Origin: Bradyrhizobium sp. 195 | GTDB taxonomy: Bacteria; Pseudomonadota; Alphaproteobacteria; Rhizobiales; Xanthobacteraceae | DNA: 64,000 nt | Reading direction: 5' to 3' | NCBI RefSeq assembly: GCF_023101665.1 | Contig: NZ_CP082161.1 | Span: 6,324,001-6,388,000, forward strand | Shown here: positions 27,432-38,613 of the stretch, piece after piece | Layout of the letters: every line of letters begins with the position of its first letter | Numbering within the stretch: position 1 is the first letter of the stretch | Notes under the pieces: model-generated | Told to the model about the DNA's origin: nothing | Database searches by the model: none | Seen by the model: the letters and a program-made list of their open reading frames with translations, nothing else | Made by a program: the position numbers and the translations under genes

Positions 27432-28819
27432 GCGAATTCTCCCTCGCGCTGATATGGCTGCGGCTCCCCTGGCAGGGCGGCCGACGTACTCGCGTACGAC
27501 TTCTTGTCGGCAGTCTCGGCCATATATTTGAGGACGCCGATATAGGCGGCGAGCAGCACCAGATAGAGCGCGACATAGACGACGAATGTCACAGCGATAC
27601 TCGATGACGGCACGCGTGAAGCAACGTCAGCGGTCCGAATGAGACCGGAAACGATGAAAGGCTGCCGGCCAATCTCCGTAACGTACCATCCGGCAATGGT
27701 CGCCACCCAGCCGGCAAAGGTCATCCCTGTGAATATCCCGAGCATCGACTGCGGCATTTTCGCGAAATCCCAGCCATCGCGCCAATGCCGCCACAGACCG
27801 AGCCAGCTGACCAGCAGCATCAGGATGCCGGCACCCACCATGATCCGAAATGACCAGAACAGCGGCAGGACTGGCGGATGCGCCGAGGGAAACTCATTCA
27901 GCCCTTTGAGCTCCCCTTCGGGATCGTGCCGGAGGATCAGGCTAGCAAGCTTCGGTATGCCCAATTCGAAACGATTTGTCCTCGCCGCATCGTCCGGGAT
28001 CGCGAACAGCAGCAATGGCGCCCCTCGGGTCGTTTCCCAGATGCCTTCGACCGCCGCGATCTTCTGCGGCTGATGCTTCAGCGTATTGAGCCCGTGAAAG
28101 TCGCCCGCCACCATCTGCGCCGGTGCGGCCAGCGCGGCCAGGATAAGCCCGGTCCGCAGCACCCGTGACGCACTAGCCGTGGCGACGCCTTTCAGCAGCT
28201 GCCAGGCGCTGACGCCGATCAGCAGGAACGCACAGGTCAATGTGGACGCCAGTATCATATGGACCAGGCGATACGGGAAGGACGGATTGAAGATGATCTC
28301 CAGCCAGCTGCGCGCATGAAACTGACCGTCCACAATGTCGTATCCGGCAGGCGTCTGCATCCACGAATTGAGCGCGAGGATCCAGAATGCGCTCATCAGC
28401 GTGCCGAAGGCGACGAGGATGGTCGCACCGAGGTGAACCATCTCGCCGACCCGGCGATGGCCGAACAGCATGACGCCGAGAAAGCCCGCTTCCAGGAAGA
28501 AGGCGGTCAGAACCTCATAGCCGAGCAACGGGCCGGCGATGTTGCCGACACGCTCCATGTAACCCGGCCAGTTGGTGCCGAACTGGAAGCTCATGGTGAC
28601 GCCGCTGACGACGCCAAGCGCGAAAGTCAGGGCGAACACCTTGGTCCATTGACGGTAAGCGCGAAGCCAGTCGATCTTCTGCTGCGGATCGGTCGCGCGC
28701 AGATACTTGAACCTGAAAAACAGTAGCACCCAGCCGAGCGCAATCGAAATCGACGGGAACAGGATATGGAACGTGATGTTGCCGGCGAACTGCATGCGAG
28801 CAAGGAACACGGCGTCCAT
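27428..28819 (-). CDS. cydA: Quinol oxidase subunit I (CydA/CioA, cyanide-insensitive type)
   Basis: The 463-residue protein has the haem b595-ligand segment MQFAGNITFHILFPSISIALGW, GTNWPGYMERVGNIAGPLLGYE and the C-terminal AGWYVTEIGRQPFIVSGLIRT. No long Q-loop insertion is seen and the length fits the CioA group (inference). The ATG at 28819 is chosen because GGAGGA is spaced correctly for it rather than for ATG 28825. It lies between ndh and cydB. Confidence 0.93.
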
Positions 28820-28869
28820 CGACATTCCTCCGGGTTCACGCAGCACCTGCTACGTGAATGAAATGCGCC

Positions 28870-30192
28870 TCAATGCAGCTTCACATGCGGTTCGGTGCGC
28901 CGGGTGATCAGCCGGGCCAGCGTGTCGAGCGCGACCTTGACCGAACCATGCAGCGCGTGTTCGTGCATCTTGTAGAGTGACAGGTACATCATCCGCGCGA
29001 ACATGCCTTCGAACACGAGGCTGCCGCCCACGAGCGCGCCCATCATCGAGCCGACCGTGCTGAATTCGCCGAGCGATACCAGTGAGCCGAAATCCCTGTA
29101 GCGATAATCCTTCAGCGGCTCGCCCCGGAGATGGCGCGGAATCTGGGAATAGAGATGGGACGCCTGCTGATGCGCCGCCTGCGCGCGCGGCGGGACGTTG
29201 CCGCGCTCACCCCATGAGCAGGCCGAGCAATCGCCGATGGCAAAAATGCCGTCGTCGCGCGTCGTCTGCAATGTCGGCCGGACCACCAGCTGATTGATGC
29301 GATTGGTCTCCAGGCCGGCGATATCCTTCAGGAAATCGGGCGCTTTGACGCCAGCCGCCCAGACGATCAGTTCGGCAGGGATCGTGCGACCGTCGGTCAG
29401 GCTCACCCGGTCGGAGCCGACTTCGGACACCTTGGCGCCGGTCAGCACATTGACACCCAGTCTGGCGAGCAGGTTCTCCGTCTCTTTCGACACACGTTCG
29501 GGCAGCGCGGGAAGCACGCGATCAGCAGCTTCAATCAGCGTGATCCTGATGTCCTTCTGGGGATCGACCTGGTCGAGGCCGTACGCCACCACTTCGCGTG
29601 TCGTCCTGTGCAGTTCGGCCGCGAGCTCCACGCCGGTCGCGCCGGCGCCAATGATTGCGACCTTCAACTGGTGTAATCCCAGAGGCGCAGATTGGGCATG
29701 CGCGCGAATGCAGGCATTGACCATGCGTTCATGAAACCGCCGCGCATCAAGCTGCGATTCCAGCTTGATGGCATGATCAGCAACACCGGACGTGCCAAAA
29801 TCGTTGTTCTGGCTTCCAACGGCCACCACGAGGACGTCATAGTCGAATATTCGCTTCGGAGTGACTTCCCGGCCTTCCGAATCGAGATAGGGCGCCACCA
29901 GCACCTGCCGCTTGTCCCGGTCGATCCCGATCATCTCCCCGATGCGGTAGCGGAAGCCGTGCCAATAGGACTGCGCGAGATAGTCGACCTCGTGAGCCGA
30001 GATATCCATGCTGCCGGCTGCAATCTCGTGCAGCTTCGGCTTCCACACATGGGTGCGGTTTCGCTCGATCAGCGTGATGTCGAACTTACCTTTGCGTCCG
30101 TATTTGTCGCCGAGGCGCGTCGCGAGTTCCAATCCGCCGGCTCCGCCTCCGACGATCACAATCCGGGGTTTTCCCAATTGCGGCTTACTCAT
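28870..30192 (-). CDS. ndh: Type II NADH:quinone oxidoreductase
   Basis: The 440-residue flavoprotein has an N-terminal dinucleotide motif RIVIVGGGAGGLELATRLG, the LLxE-like WKPKLHEIAAGSM region and a second Rossmann motif VAIIGAGATGVELAAELH. The C-terminus has MMYLSLYKMHEHALHGSVKVALDTL, probably a membrane-associating helix. It passes electrons from NADH to quinone without proton pumping. ATG 30192 (MSKPQLGKP) has GAGG upstream; an earlier start at 30207 is possible. Confidence 0.93.
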   Translation of the reverse strand: MSKPQLGKPRIVIVGGGAGGLELATRLGDKYGRKGKFDITLIERNRTHVWKPKLHEIAAGSMDISAHEVDYLAQSYWHGFRYRIGEMIGIDRDKRQVLVAPYLDSEGREVTPKRIFDYDVLVVAVGSQNNDFGTSGVADHAIKLESQLDARRFHERMVNACIRAHAQSAPLGLHQLKVAIIGAGATGVELAAELHRTTREVVAYGLDQVDPQKDIRITLIEAADRVLPALPERVSKETENLLARLGVNVLTGAKVSEVGSDRVSLTDGRTIPAELIVWAAGVKAPDFLKDIAGLETNRINQLVVRPTLQTTRDDGIFAIGDCSACSWGERGNVPPRAQAAHQQASHLYSQIPRHLRGEPLKDYRYRDFGSLVSLGEFSTVGSMMGALVGGSLVFEGMFARMMYLSLYKMHEHALHGSVKVALDTLARLITRRTEPHVKLH

Positions 30193-30242
30193 GATGGCCT
30201 CGACCAAGCGCGCTCACAACCCGCCCAAGCATATCCTCCGGA

Positions 30243-32519
30243 TCAGGCCCTCTCGGACACTGCATCCGCGACCGCGACCGCCGCCATGTTCACGATTCGC
30301 CGAACCGTGGACGATGGCGTGAGGATGTGGGCCGGCTTTGCCGCGCCGAGCAGGATGCCGCCGACCGTCAGTCCCTGGCCCGCCGCCATCCTGAGCAAAT
30401 TGTAGGAGATGTTGGCGGCGTCGAGATTCGGCATCACCAGCACGTTCGCGGGCCCCTCGAAACCAGACTCCGGGAACTCGTGGTGCAGCACCGACGGCGA
30501 CAACGCCGCGTCGCCGCGCATCTCGCCTTCGACCGCGAGATCGGGGGATCGTTCGAGAATAATCGCCCGCGCCTCGCGCATCTTGTGCGCATCCGGGACC
30601 GCGGAGCTTCCGAAGCTCGAATGCGACAGCAACGCGACCCGAGGGGTAATGCCAAATCGGCTCACCTCCGACGCCGCCATCAATGCGATGTCGGCAACCT
30701 GCTCGGCGGTCGGATTGAGATTGCAGTGGGTGTCGCAAATGAACAGCTGATGCTGCTGCAGGATGAGCATCTGCATCACGGCGAGCGTCCGCAGGCCGTC
30801 ACGCGTGCCGATCACGTTGCGGATCGCCGTCAGGTGATCGGACGTCCTGCCGATGACCCCACACAGCATCGCGTCGCCGAGCCCCCTTTCGAGAAGGATC
30901 GAGGCGAGCACAGTCGCGTTGCTGCGCGTCTCGGAAAGCGCCAGCGCCGCTGACACTCCATCACGCTTCCTGCGCCCGTGGTAGACATCCGCACATTGGG
31001 AATAGACCTCTGAATCGAGCGGATCGATGATCTCGCAGTCGCTCCCTGGTCTGAGTCGGAGACCGAAAGACCTGATCCGCTCCTCGATGGTCGACGGCCG
31101 GCCGACCAGCAACGGCTTTGCGATCCGCTCGTCGACGACCACCTGTGCCGCGCGCAGCACGCGCTCGTCTTCACCCTCGGCCAGAATCAGCGACTTTCCG
31201 CTTTCCTTCGCCACCGAGAACACCGGCTGCATCGCGTTGCCGGAATGGTAGACGAACCGGCTCAGCTGCTGGCGATAGGCTTCCATGTCCGCAATCGGGC
31301 GCCTGGCGACGCCGCTGTCCGCCGCAGCCTTGGCAACCGCCGGGGCCACGACCTCGATCAGCCGCGGATCGAGCGGCTTTGGAATGAGATAGTCGCGGCC
31401 AAAGCGCAGATTCTCCCCCTTGTACGCGACAGCGACCACCTCGGGCACTTCCGCCATCGCGAGATCTGCCAGCGCACGCACCGTCGCAAGCTTCATCTCC
31501 TCATTGATGATCGTCGCTCCGCAGTCGAGCGCGCCCCTGAAGATGAAGGGAAAGCAGAGGACGTTGTTGATCTGGTTGGGGTAGTCCGAGCGCCCGGTGC
31601 CGAGGATCGCATCGGGGCGCACCGCCAAAGCGTCTTCCGGCATGATTTCCGGGATCGGATTGGCCATGGCGAAGATCAGGGGATCCCGCGCCATCCTCTT
31701 GACCATGTCCTGGGTCAGCACATTGCCGGCCGACAGGCCGAGAAAGATATCCGCGCCGTCGATGATTTCGTCGAGCTTTCGCGCTTCCGTTTTCACGGCA
31801 TAGCGCGCCTTGTTGTCGTCCATGCCTTCGGTACGGCCGGCATAGACGACGCCCTTCGCGTCCGTGACGATGATCCGGTTTTGCGGCAGACCGAGACTGA
31901 CGATGAGATCGAGACACGCCAGCGCCGCAGCGCCGGCGCCCGAGCACACCAGCTTCACGTCAGCGATATTCTTCTTGACTAGCTTCAATCCGTTGAGGAT
32001 CGCCGCCGCGGCGATGATCGCAGTGCCGTGCTGATCGTCATGGAAGACCGGAATCTTCATGCGCTTGCGAAGCTGCTGTTCGATGTAGAAGCATTCCGGC
32101 GCCTTGATGTCCTCAAGGTTGATGCCGCCGAAGGTCGGCTCCATCCTGGCGATGGTTTCGATCAGCGCATCGGGATCCTCCTCGGCAAGCTCGATGTCGA
32201 AGACGTCGATGCCGGCGAACTTCTTGAACAGGCACGCCTTGCCTTCCATGACGGGCTTGCCCGCAAGCGCGCCGATATTCCCAAGCCCGAGCACAGCGGT
32301 GCCGTTGGTGACGACGGCTACGAGATTGCTGCGCGCGGTCAACTGGTCGGCCTGCAGGGGATCCTTGGCGATGACCAGGCAAGGCTCGGCCACGCCGGGA
32401 GAATAGGCCAGCGACAGATCGCGCTGAGTCGCCATTGCCGTGGTCGGAACCACCGAAATCTTTCCCGGCCTCGGCAGGCGGTGATATTCGAGTGCGGCTT
32501 CCCTCAGATTCTGATCCAT
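30243..32519 (-). CDS. maeB: NADP-type malic enzyme with phosphotransacetylase-like domain
   Basis: The 758-residue hybrid enzyme has two parts. Residues 1-430 form the malic enzyme: [27 protein letters not shown], a Rossmann [14 protein letters not shown] and ANPIPEIMP. Residues 430-758 are related to phosphate acetyltransferase ([34 protein letters not shown]). In such hybrids the C-terminal part is regulatory, not catalytic (established for rhizobial Tme/Dme). It converts malate to pyruvate and CO2. With DctA it links imported malate to pyruvate dehydrogenase. A good GGGGA precedes the ATG. Confidence 0.95.
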   Translation of the reverse strand: MDQNLREAALEYHRLPRPGKISVVPTTAMATQRDLSLAYSPGVAEPCLVIAKDPLQADQLTARSNLVAVVTNGTAVLGLGNIGALAGKPVMEGKACLFKKFAGIDVFDIELAEEDPDALIETIARMEPTFGGINLEDIKAPECFYIEQQLRKRMKIPVFHDDQHGTAIIAAAAILNGLKLVKKNIADVKLVCSGAGAAALACLDLIVSLGLPQNRIIVTDAKGVVYAGRTEGMDDNKARYAVKTEARKLDEIIDGADIFLGLSAGNVLTQDMVKRMARDPLIFAMANPIPEIMPEDALAVRPDAILGTGRSDYPNQINNVLCFPFIFRGALDCGATIINEEMKLATVRALADLAMAEVPEVVAVAYKGENLRFGRDYLIPKPLDPRLIEVVAPAVAKAAADSGVARRPIADMEAYRQQLSRFVYHSGNAMQPVFSVAKESGKSLILAEGEDERVLRAAQVVVDERIAKPLLVGRPSTIEERIRSFGLRLRPGSDCEIIDPLDSEVYSQCADVYHGRRKRDGVSAALALSETRSNATVLASILLERGLGDAMLCGVIGRTSDHLTAIRNVIGTRDGLRTLAVMQMLILQQHQLFICDTHCNLNPTAEQVADIALMAASEVSRFGITPRVALLSHSSFGSSAVPDAHKMREARAIILERSPDLAVEGEMRGDAALSPSVLHHEFPESGFEGPANVLVMPNLDAANISYNLLRMAAGQGLTVGGILLGAAKPAHILTPSSTVRRIVNMAAVAVADAVSERA

Positions 32520-32588
32520 CGTATTCCCCGATTTTACCCTATTCGTTAGGCAGATTGCGCCGCGCCTGCGAGATGCGGCAGTCGACCT

Positions 32589-33014
32589 CTAGGTGCTGCC
32601 GCCCTTTGTGCGCATCGCGGCCATACCCTCCTCGAAACGCCGCCGCAGTATGTCGATCGTCTGCTTCTGCTGTTCGGTCGCGATCTGAGCGAGTTGGCGC
32701 ATGTTGGCGAGGGCCGTCTCGAAGCCTTGCCGGGCGATCTCGGTGCGCCTTCCCACCGCGGCCTCGTTGCCGGCTTCGGCAGCGATCGCCGTCATCGTTT
32801 CCTGGAAGACCTCCGCCTGTCGCGCCATCAGGTTTCGCCAGCTCTCATAGGGCGAGCGGTTGACCTCGATCAGGGCGTCAATGTTCTTCTTTTCCATGTC
32901 GAGCAACGCCTTCATATCGACGCCGCTGATCTGGCAGGATTCTACGAGCTTGGCGAAGTCGACCCCCGGAAGGCCCCAGTCGGCGGCGCCTGCTTTCGGT
33001 TTGCTGTCGGACAT
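32589..33014 (-). CDS. Phasin family protein
   Basis: The 141-residue, largely helical protein starts at ATG 33014 (MSDSKPKAGA), with AGGAG six bases upstream. The upstream ATG at 33029 precedes the ribosome-binding site. The phasin pattern is seen in ALLDMEKKNIDALIEVNRS, YESWRNLMARQAEVFQETM and repeated amphipathic helices up to EEGMAAMR. Phasins coat PHA granules, which fits the phaA, phaB and phaC genes in the same run. Confidence 0.88.
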   Translation of the reverse strand: MSDSKPKAGAADWGLPGVDFAKLVESCQISGVDMKALLDMEKKNIDALIEVNRSPYESWRNLMARQAEVFQETMTAIAAEAGNEAAVGRRTEIARQGFETALANMRQLAQIATEQQKQTIDILRRRFEEGMAAMRTKGGST

Positions 33015-33035
33015 TTCCCTCTCCTTCATTGGTCG

Positions 33036-33428
33036 TTACTGGTCAGCTTGAGTGGGCGGGATGGGCGCAGGTCGTCCCTCGGCATCGAGCGCGACGAAGG
33101 TGAAGATGCCTTCCGTCACCTTCACACGGTCCCCCAGGCGCCTGCGCAGCGCCCAGGCCTCCAGGCGAATCGCCAGCGACGTGCGCCCGACACGCTCGGG
33201 CGACGCGTACACGCAGAGGACATCCCCGACATGGACCGGCTTGATGAAATGCATCGCCTCGATCGCCACCGTCGCGACGCGGCCTTGCGCGCGCTGGCCG
33301 GCATGAATGCCGCCCGCGATGTCCATCTGCGAAAGCACCCAACCGCCGAAGATGTCGCCGCTCGGATTCGCGTCCGCCGGCATGGCCAGCGTTCGCGTCG
33401 TGAGATCCCCTCGTGGCTGGATCGACAT
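33036..33428 (-). CDS. Acyl-CoA thioesterase, YciA-like hot-dog protein
   Basis: The 130-residue protein carries MPADANPSGDIFGGWVLSQMDIAGGIHA, the YciA/BFIT-type active-site segment (Asn/Asp and the G-D-I-F-G-G-W turn). It probably hydrolyses acyl-CoAs and releases CoA; in this cluster it could relieve acetyl- or hydroxybutyryl-CoA overload. It starts 3 bases after the phaB stop and is likely translationally coupled to it. Confidence 0.88.
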   Translation of the reverse strand: MSIQPRGDLTTRTLAMPADANPSGDIFGGWVLSQMDIAGGIHAGQRAQGRVATVAIEAMHFIKPVHVGDVLCVYASPERVGRTSLAIRLEAWALRRRLGDRVKVTEGIFTFVALDAEGRPAPIPPTQADQ

Positions 33429-33431
33429 GGC

Positions 33432-34157
33432 TCAAACCATATGCTGGCCGCCATTCGCCGAGATCGTCGATCCCGTGATGAAGCCGGCATCATCAGACGC
33501 CAGGAACACGACGGTACGCGCGATCTCGTGCGGCTCGCCCAGGCGCCCGACTGGGATCTGCGGCAGGATGTTCTTGGCCACCACCTCCGGGTTGATCGCC
33601 TTGACCATCTCGGTGGCGATATAGCCCGGGCAAATCGTGTTCACGGTGATGCCGGCTCGCGCGCCCTCCTGGGCCAACGCCTTCACGAAGCCGATGTCGC
33701 CCGCCTTGGCGGCGGAGTAGTTGACCTGCCCCATCTGGCCCTTCTGGCCATTGATCGAGGAGATGCAGATCACCCGACCGAACTTGCGCTCACGCATGCC
33801 CTCCCACACCGGCCGGGTCATGTTGAACAACGAGTTCAGATTGGTGTTGATGACCGCGTACCACTGCTCCGGCGTCATCTTGTGGAACATGCCGTCCTTG
33901 GTGATCCCGGCGTTGTTGACGAGCACATCCACCGGACCAAGGTCGGCTTCGACCTGCTTTAGGCCGGTGGCGCAGGCCTCGTAGCTCGACACGTCCCATT
34001 TGTAGACGTTGATGCCGGTCTCGGCCTTGAACTTGGCGGCCGCTTCGTCGTTGCCGGCGTAGCTCGCGGCCACCTTGTAGCCGGCCGCCTTGAGAGCAAC
34101 CGAGATGGCTTCACCTATGCCGCGCGTTCCGCCGGTCACCACCGCAACTCTGGACAT
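33432..34157 (-). CDS. phaB: Acetoacetyl-CoA reductase
   Basis: The 241-residue short-chain dehydrogenase has the cofactor motif VVTGGTRGIGEAI, NNAG, catalytic Ser in ISSINGQKGQMGQVNYSAAKAG with Tyr-x-x-x-Lys, and CPGYIATEMV. The segment GQKGQMGQVNYSAAKAGDIGF is typical of PhaB. It reduces acetoacetyl-CoA to (R)-3-hydroxybutyryl-CoA with NADPH, the cofactor made by the nearby malic enzyme. AGGAGG precedes the ATG. Confidence 0.95.
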   Translation of the reverse strand: MSRVAVVTGGTRGIGEAISVALKAAGYKVAASYAGNDEAAAKFKAETGINVYKWDVSSYEACATGLKQVEADLGPVDVLVNNAGITKDGMFHKMTPEQWYAVINTNLNSLFNMTRPVWEGMRERKFGRVICISSINGQKGQMGQVNYSAAKAGDIGFVKALAQEGARAGITVNTICPGYIATEMVKAINPEVVAKNILPQIPVGRLGEPHEIARTVVFLASDDAGFITGSTISANGGQHMV

Positions 34158-34216
34158 GATCCCTCCTGTAATTGGCTCGTCTTGTTTTGCCTCGGCTCTC
34201 GCGAACCTCGGTTTCT

Positions 34217-34240
34217 CGCGGACGGCGCGCGCCGCCCGCG
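34217..34240. repeat. GC-rich hairpin between phaA and phaB
   Basis: CGCGGACGGC (34217-34226) and GCCGCCCGCG (34231-34240) can pair over 10 positions, with one G-U pair, around GCGC. No T run follows on the minus strand, so it may be a processing or stability hairpin that sets the phaA/phaB ratio rather than a terminator. Confidence 0.45.
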
Positions 34241-34263
34241 CTGTTTTGCGGATTAAGTCAGGC

Positions 34264-35436
34264 CTAACGTTCCACCGTCAGGGCGACGCCCATGCCGCCG
34301 CCGATACACAGCGTGGCAAGGCCCTTCTTTGCGTTGCGCTTCTGCATCTCGAACAGAAGCGTCGTCAGCACGCGCGCGCCGGAGGCCCCGATCGGATGGC
34401 CGATGGCGATGGCACCGCCGTTCACATTCACGATCGACGGATCCCAGCCCATATCCTTGTTGACGGCGATGGCCTGCGCCGCAAAGGCTTCGTTGGCTTC
34501 GACGAGGTCGAGGTCCTTGACCTTCCACCCGGCCTTCTCGAGCGCTTTTCGGGAAGCAGGGATTGGCCCCGAGCCCATGACGGCGGGATCGACGCCCGCG
34601 GTCGCCCAGGAGACGATCTTGGCAAGCGGGGTAAGACCACGCTTGGCGGCTTCGTCCGCGCTCATCAGAACCAGGGCCGCTGCACCGTCGTTGAGGCCCG
34701 ACGCATTGCCCGCGGTCACCGAGCCTTCCTTGTTGAACGCCGGCTTCAGCTTGGCGAGCGCGTCCTGCGTCGTGCCGGGACGGATGTATTCGTCCTGGTC
34801 GACGACGACGTCCCCCTTCCTGGTCTTGACGGTGACGGGAACGATCTCGTCCTTGAAGCGGCCGGCCTTCTGAGCATCCTCGGCCTTGTTCTGCGAGCCG
34901 GTCGCGAACGCGTCCTGTTCTTCCCGGGTGATCTGCCATTTGGCGGCGATGTTCTCCGCCGTGACGCCCATGTGATAGCCGTGGAACGCATCCAGCAGGC
35001 CATCCATCAGCATGGAATCGACGAACTTGACGTCGCCCATCTTGGTGCCGTTGCGCAGGTGCGACAGGTGCGGAGCCATCGACATGGATTCCATGCCGCC
35101 GGCGACGATGACCTTGGCATCGCCATTGGCGATCTGCTGCAGGCCCAGAGCGACCGAGCGCAGGCCCGAGCCGCAGAGCTGGTTCATGCCCCACGCCGTC
35201 TTCTCCTGCGGAATACCGGCTGCCATCGCGGCCTGCCGTGCCGGATTTTGCCCCTCGCCGCCGGCGAGGACCTGGCCGAGAATGACTTCGTCGACCTCTT
35301 CAGGAGCGACTTTGGCGCGCTGGAGAGCACCCTTGATCGCCACAGCACCGAGTTCATGGGCGGTCAGCGAACCGAATGCCCCATTGAAGGAACCTACCGG
35401 CGTTCGCGCGGCGGACACAATTACGACCTCAGTCAT
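34264..35436 (-). CDS. phaA: Acetyl-CoA acetyltransferase (beta-ketothiolase)
   Basis: The 390-residue thiolase has the nucleophile Cys in [15 protein letters not shown], the His in [18 protein letters not shown] and the second Cys in [14 protein letters not shown]. The ATG at 35436 ([15 protein letters not shown]) has GGAG six bases upstream; the frame extends to a TTG at 35442. It condenses two acetyl-CoA into acetoacetyl-CoA, the first PHB step, fed by the pyruvate dehydrogenase genes just upstream. Confidence 0.95.
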   Translation of the reverse strand: MTEVVIVSAARTPVGSFNGAFGSLTAHELGAVAIKGALQRAKVAPEEVDEVILGQVLAGGEGQNPARQAAMAAGIPQEKTAWGMNQLCGSGLRSVALGLQQIANGDAKVIVAGGMESMSMAPHLSHLRNGTKMGDVKFVDSMLMDGLLDAFHGYHMGVTAENIAAKWQITREEQDAFATGSQNKAEDAQKAGRFKDEIVPVTVKTRKGDVVVDQDEYIRPGTTQDALAKLKPAFNKEGSVTAGNASGLNDGAAALVLMSADEAAKRGLTPLAKIVSWATAGVDPAVMGSGPIPASRKALEKAGWKVKDLDLVEANEAFAAQAIAVNKDMGWDPSIVNVNGGAIAIGHPIGASGARVLTTLLFEMQKRNAKKGLATLCIGGGMGVALTVER

Positions 35437-35475
35437 CACCAACTCCCTGTTTGTTTCGATTCAAAGATCCGAACG

Positions 35476-36807
35476 TCAAATACCCCTTCCCTCCGACACC
35501 GCGGTCTCGAAGTCGGTCGGGTCGATGTCGCGCTGGAGTCCGAGGCGCAGCTTGTCGCGATCGAGCTCGCCCTCCCACCAGGCCACCACCACGCAGGCGA
35601 CGCCGTTGCCGCACAGATTGGTCAGCGCACGGCATTCGCTCATGAACTTGTCGATGCCGAGCACGATTGCCATGCCGGGAAGCAGTTCTGGCCTGACGGC
35701 CGCGAGCGTGCCCGCCAACGTGATAAAGCCCGCACCCGTGATACCCGAGGCGCCCTTCGACGTGAGCATGGCGACGATGAGAATCGTCATCTGCTCGCCG
35801 AAACTGAGCTGCACGTTCATCGCCTGGGCGATGAACAGCGTGGCCAGCGTCATATAGATGTTGGTGCCGTCGAGATTGAAAGAATAGCCGGTCGGGACGA
35901 CCAGGCCGACAACCGGCTTGGAGCAGCCAAGCTTCTCCAGCTTTTCCATCATTTGTGGCAGCGCGCTCTCCGAGGACGACGTGCCGAGCACGATCAGCAG
36001 CTCATCTTTGAGGTATTTGAGGAACTGGAAGATGGAGAAGCCGGCGAAACGAGCGATCAAACCCAGCACGACGAACACGAAGAGCAGCGCGGTCAGATAG
36101 AAAGTGGCGATGAGTCCGGCCAGGTTACCCAATGCCTGCGGGCCGTACCGCCCGATCGTGTAGGCCATCGCACCGAAAGCCCCGATCGGCGCGGCCTTCA
36201 CCACGATCGAAATGACGCCGAACATCGCGTGCGCGACGTCGTCGATAAAGGAGCGCACGGTGTGAGCTCGTTCGCCGAGCCCCATCAGTGCAAAGCCGAA
36301 CAGGATGGCAAAGAACAGGACCTGCAGGATTTCGCCCTGGGCAAACGCGCCGACCACGGTGTCCGGAATGACATGCAGGACGAAATCGACCGATTTCATC
36401 TCGCTCGCCTGCTTGGCATAGCCGGCGACTGCTGCGGCGTTCGATTGCCCCTGAAAGCCTGCCCCCGGTTGGATAACGTTGCCGACGATCAGGCCCAGCG
36501 CCAGCGCAAGCGTCGAGACGATCTCGAAGTAGATCAGCGCCTTGACCGCAACCCGTCCGACTTTTTTGACCTCCGAGATGTGAGCGATGCCGGACACGAC
36601 CGTGCAGAAGATGATCGGCGCAATCGCCATCTTGATGAGCTTGACGAAGCCGTCACCCATCGCCTTGATCCACTCGTTCTTCCCGAGTTCGGGCGAAACC
36701 CAGCCGACGATGATGCCGAGCACGATGGCCGCGATCACCTGAACATAGAGAATTCGGTAGAATGGCTTCTTCTGCGTCGTCACTGTCGCGGCGATGGTTC
36801 CAGACAT
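35476..36807 (-). CDS. dctA: C4-dicarboxylate transporter DctA (DAACS family)
   Basis: The 443-residue transporter starts at ATG 36807 (MSGTIAATV) with GGAGGA at ideal spacing; the longer open frame reads into lpdA and is not real. Family segments include [28 protein letters not shown] (the hairpin-loop substrate site), [17 protein letters not shown] and [29 protein letters not shown]. It imports malate, succinate and fumarate with protons or sodium. Its presence with dctB/dctD-like genes and malic enzyme ties the cluster to dicarboxylate use. Confidence 0.95.
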   Translation of the reverse strand: MSGTIAATVTTQKKPFYRILYVQVIAAIVLGIIVGWVSPELGKNEWIKAMGDGFVKLIKMAIAPIIFCTVVSGIAHISEVKKVGRVAVKALIYFEIVSTLALALGLIVGNVIQPGAGFQGQSNAAAVAGYAKQASEMKSVDFVLHVIPDTVVGAFAQGEILQVLFFAILFGFALMGLGERAHTVRSFIDDVAHAMFGVISIVVKAAPIGAFGAMAYTIGRYGPQALGNLAGLIATFYLTALLFVFVVLGLIARFAGFSIFQFLKYLKDELLIVLGTSSSESALPQMMEKLEKLGCSKPVVGLVVPTGYSFNLDGTNIYMTLATLFIAQAMNVQLSFGEQMTILIVAMLTSKGASGITGAGFITLAGTLAAVRPELLPGMAIVLGIDKFMSECRALTNLCGNGVACVVVAWWEGELDRDKLRLGLQRDIDPTDFETAVSEGRGI

Positions 36808-36854
36808 CTTTTCCTCCATGGTCTCGCTGCGGCCGCCCGGATCGGCAACCGGCT

Positions 36855-38597
36855 TTATCTCTTCTTCTGCGGCGGCAGATCGGTGCAGTGGCCTTCGAAC
36901 ACCTCTGCCGCCATGCCGATGGACTCGCCGAGCGTCGGATGCGGATGAATGGTCTTTCCGATGTCGGCAGGCTCGCAGCCCATCTCGATCGCAAGGCAGA
37001 TCTCGCTGATGAGATCGCCTGCATGCGTGCCGACGATGCCACCGCCTATGACGCGGTGGGTCGTCGTATCGAACAGCAGCTTCGTAAAACCCTCGTCGCG
37101 GCCGTTGGCGATGGCACGGCCGGATGCCGCCCAGGGGAAGACCGACTTGCCGAACTTGATGCCTTCGGCCTTGCACTGGTCCTCGGTCTTGCCCGCCCAG
37201 GCGATTTCGGGATCGGTATAAGCGACGGACGGAATCTGCCGCGCGTCGAAATACGACTTTTCGCCGTGCGCGACCTCGGCGGCGACATGCCCCTCATGCA
37301 CGGCCTTGTGCGCCAGCATCGGCTGGCCGACGATGTCGCCGATCGCAAAGATATGCGCGACGTTGGTGCGCATCTGGTTGTCGACGTTGATGAAGCCGCG
37401 CTCGGTTACGGCAACACCGGCCTTTCCGACGCCGATCTTGTTGCCGTTCGGGCTTCGGCCGACCGCCACGAGAACGAGGTCGTAGACCTGCGGCTCCGCA
37501 GGCGCCTGCTCGCACTCGAACCTCACCTCGATCCCGGCTTCGGTTGCCTTCGCGCCGACCGTCTTGGTCTTCAGCATGACCTTGTCGAATCGGCGCGCGT
37601 TCATCTTCTCCCAGACCTTGACCAGGTCACGGTCGGCTCCTTGCATCAGGCCGTCGAGCATCTCGACGACATCGATGCTCGTGCCGAGCGTCGAATAAAC
37701 CGTCGCCATTTCGAGGCCGATGATGCCGCCGCCGATTACCAGCATGCGCTTGGGGATAGATTTCAGTTGCAGCGCACCGGTCGAATCGACGATCCGCGGA
37801 TCTTCGGGAAGGAACGGCAGCTTCACGGCCTGGCTGCCCGCAGCGATGATGGCCTTGGCGAACTTGACCGTCTTCTTGCCAGCCGCGGTGACCACTTCAA
37901 CGTGATGCGGATCGAGGAAAGTACCGATGCCGGTCACGACCTCGACCTTGCGAGCCTTTGCCATGCCGGCAAGGCCGCCGGTCAGCTTCTTGATGACGCC
38001 GTCCTTGAACCCGCGCAGCTTGTCGAGATCGACCTGCGGCGCACCGAAGGTGATGCCATGGGCGGGGAGATGCTTGACCTCGTCGATCACGGACGCCGTG
38101 TGCAACAGCGCCTTGCTCGGGATGCAGCCGACGTTGAGACAGACGCCGCCGAGCGTGTCGTAACGCTCGACCAGCACGGTCTTCATGCCGAGATCGGCAG
38201 CGCGGAAGGCGGCGGAGTAGCCGCCGGGGCCCGCACCCAGCACAAGCATGTCGCATTCGAGATCTGCCTTGCCCGCATGGGACGCGGCGGCGGGTGCGAC
38301 GGGTGGCGCCGCTGCGGCCGGCGGCGATGCCGCGGCCGGCGTTGCTGCAGCCGCGGCTCCCGCCGTCTCCAGCATGAGGATGACAGATCCCTCGCTGATC
38401 TTGTCGTCGACCTTGACCTTGACTTCCTTGACGATACCGGCGTGCGAGGACGGGATCTCCATCGACGCCTTGTCGGACTCGACCATGATGAGGCTGGTGT
38501 CGACCGCGACGGTCTCGCCGGCCTTCACCAACACCTCGATGACAGCGACATCCTTGAAGTCGCCGATATCGGGAACCTTGACTTCGATCTGAGCCAT
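36855..38597 (-). CDS. lpdA: Dihydrolipoyl dehydrogenase with N-terminal lipoyl domain
   Basis: The 580-residue protein has two parts. Residues 1-80 are a lipoyl domain with the lysine in [14 protein letters not shown]. An Ala/Pro-rich linker leads to the E3 flavoprotein with [18 protein letters not shown], redox disulfide [13 protein letters not shown], second nucleotide motif [16 protein letters not shown] and C-terminal [12 protein letters not shown]3 with its own lipoyl domain is typical of the AceE/AceF-type complex of many beta- and gammaproteobacteria. It reoxidises the E2 lipoyl groups using NAD. Confidence 0.95.
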   Translation of the reverse strand: MAQIEVKVPDIGDFKDVAVIEVLVKAGETVAVDTSLIMVESDKASMEIPSSHAGIVKEVKVKVDDKISEGSVILMLETAGAAAAATPAAASPPAAAAPPVAPAAASHAGKADLECDMLVLGAGPGGYSAAFRAADLGMKTVLVERYDTLGGVCLNVGCIPSKALLHTASVIDEVKHLPAHGITFGAPQVDLDKLRGFKDGVIKKLTGGLAGMAKARKVEVVTGIGTFLDPHHVEVVTAAGKKTVKFAKAIIAAGSQAVKLPFLPEDPRIVDSTGALQLKSIPKRMLVIGGGIIGLEMATVYSTLGTSIDVVEMLDGLMQGADRDLVKVWEKMNARRFDKVMLKTKTVGAKATEAGIEVRFECEQAPAEPQVYDLVLVAVGRSPNGNKIGVGKAGVAVTERGFINVDNQMRTNVAHIFAIGDIVGQPMLAHKAVHEGHVAAEVAHGEKSYFDARQIPSVAYTDPEIAWAGKTEDQCKAEGIKFGKSVFPWAASGRAIANGRDEGFTKLLFDTTTHRVIGGGIVGTHAGDLISEICLAIEMGCEPADIGKTIHPHPTLGESIGMAAEVFEGHCTDLPPQKKR

Positions 38598-38613
38598 ACT
38601 GCGCTCCCCAACC

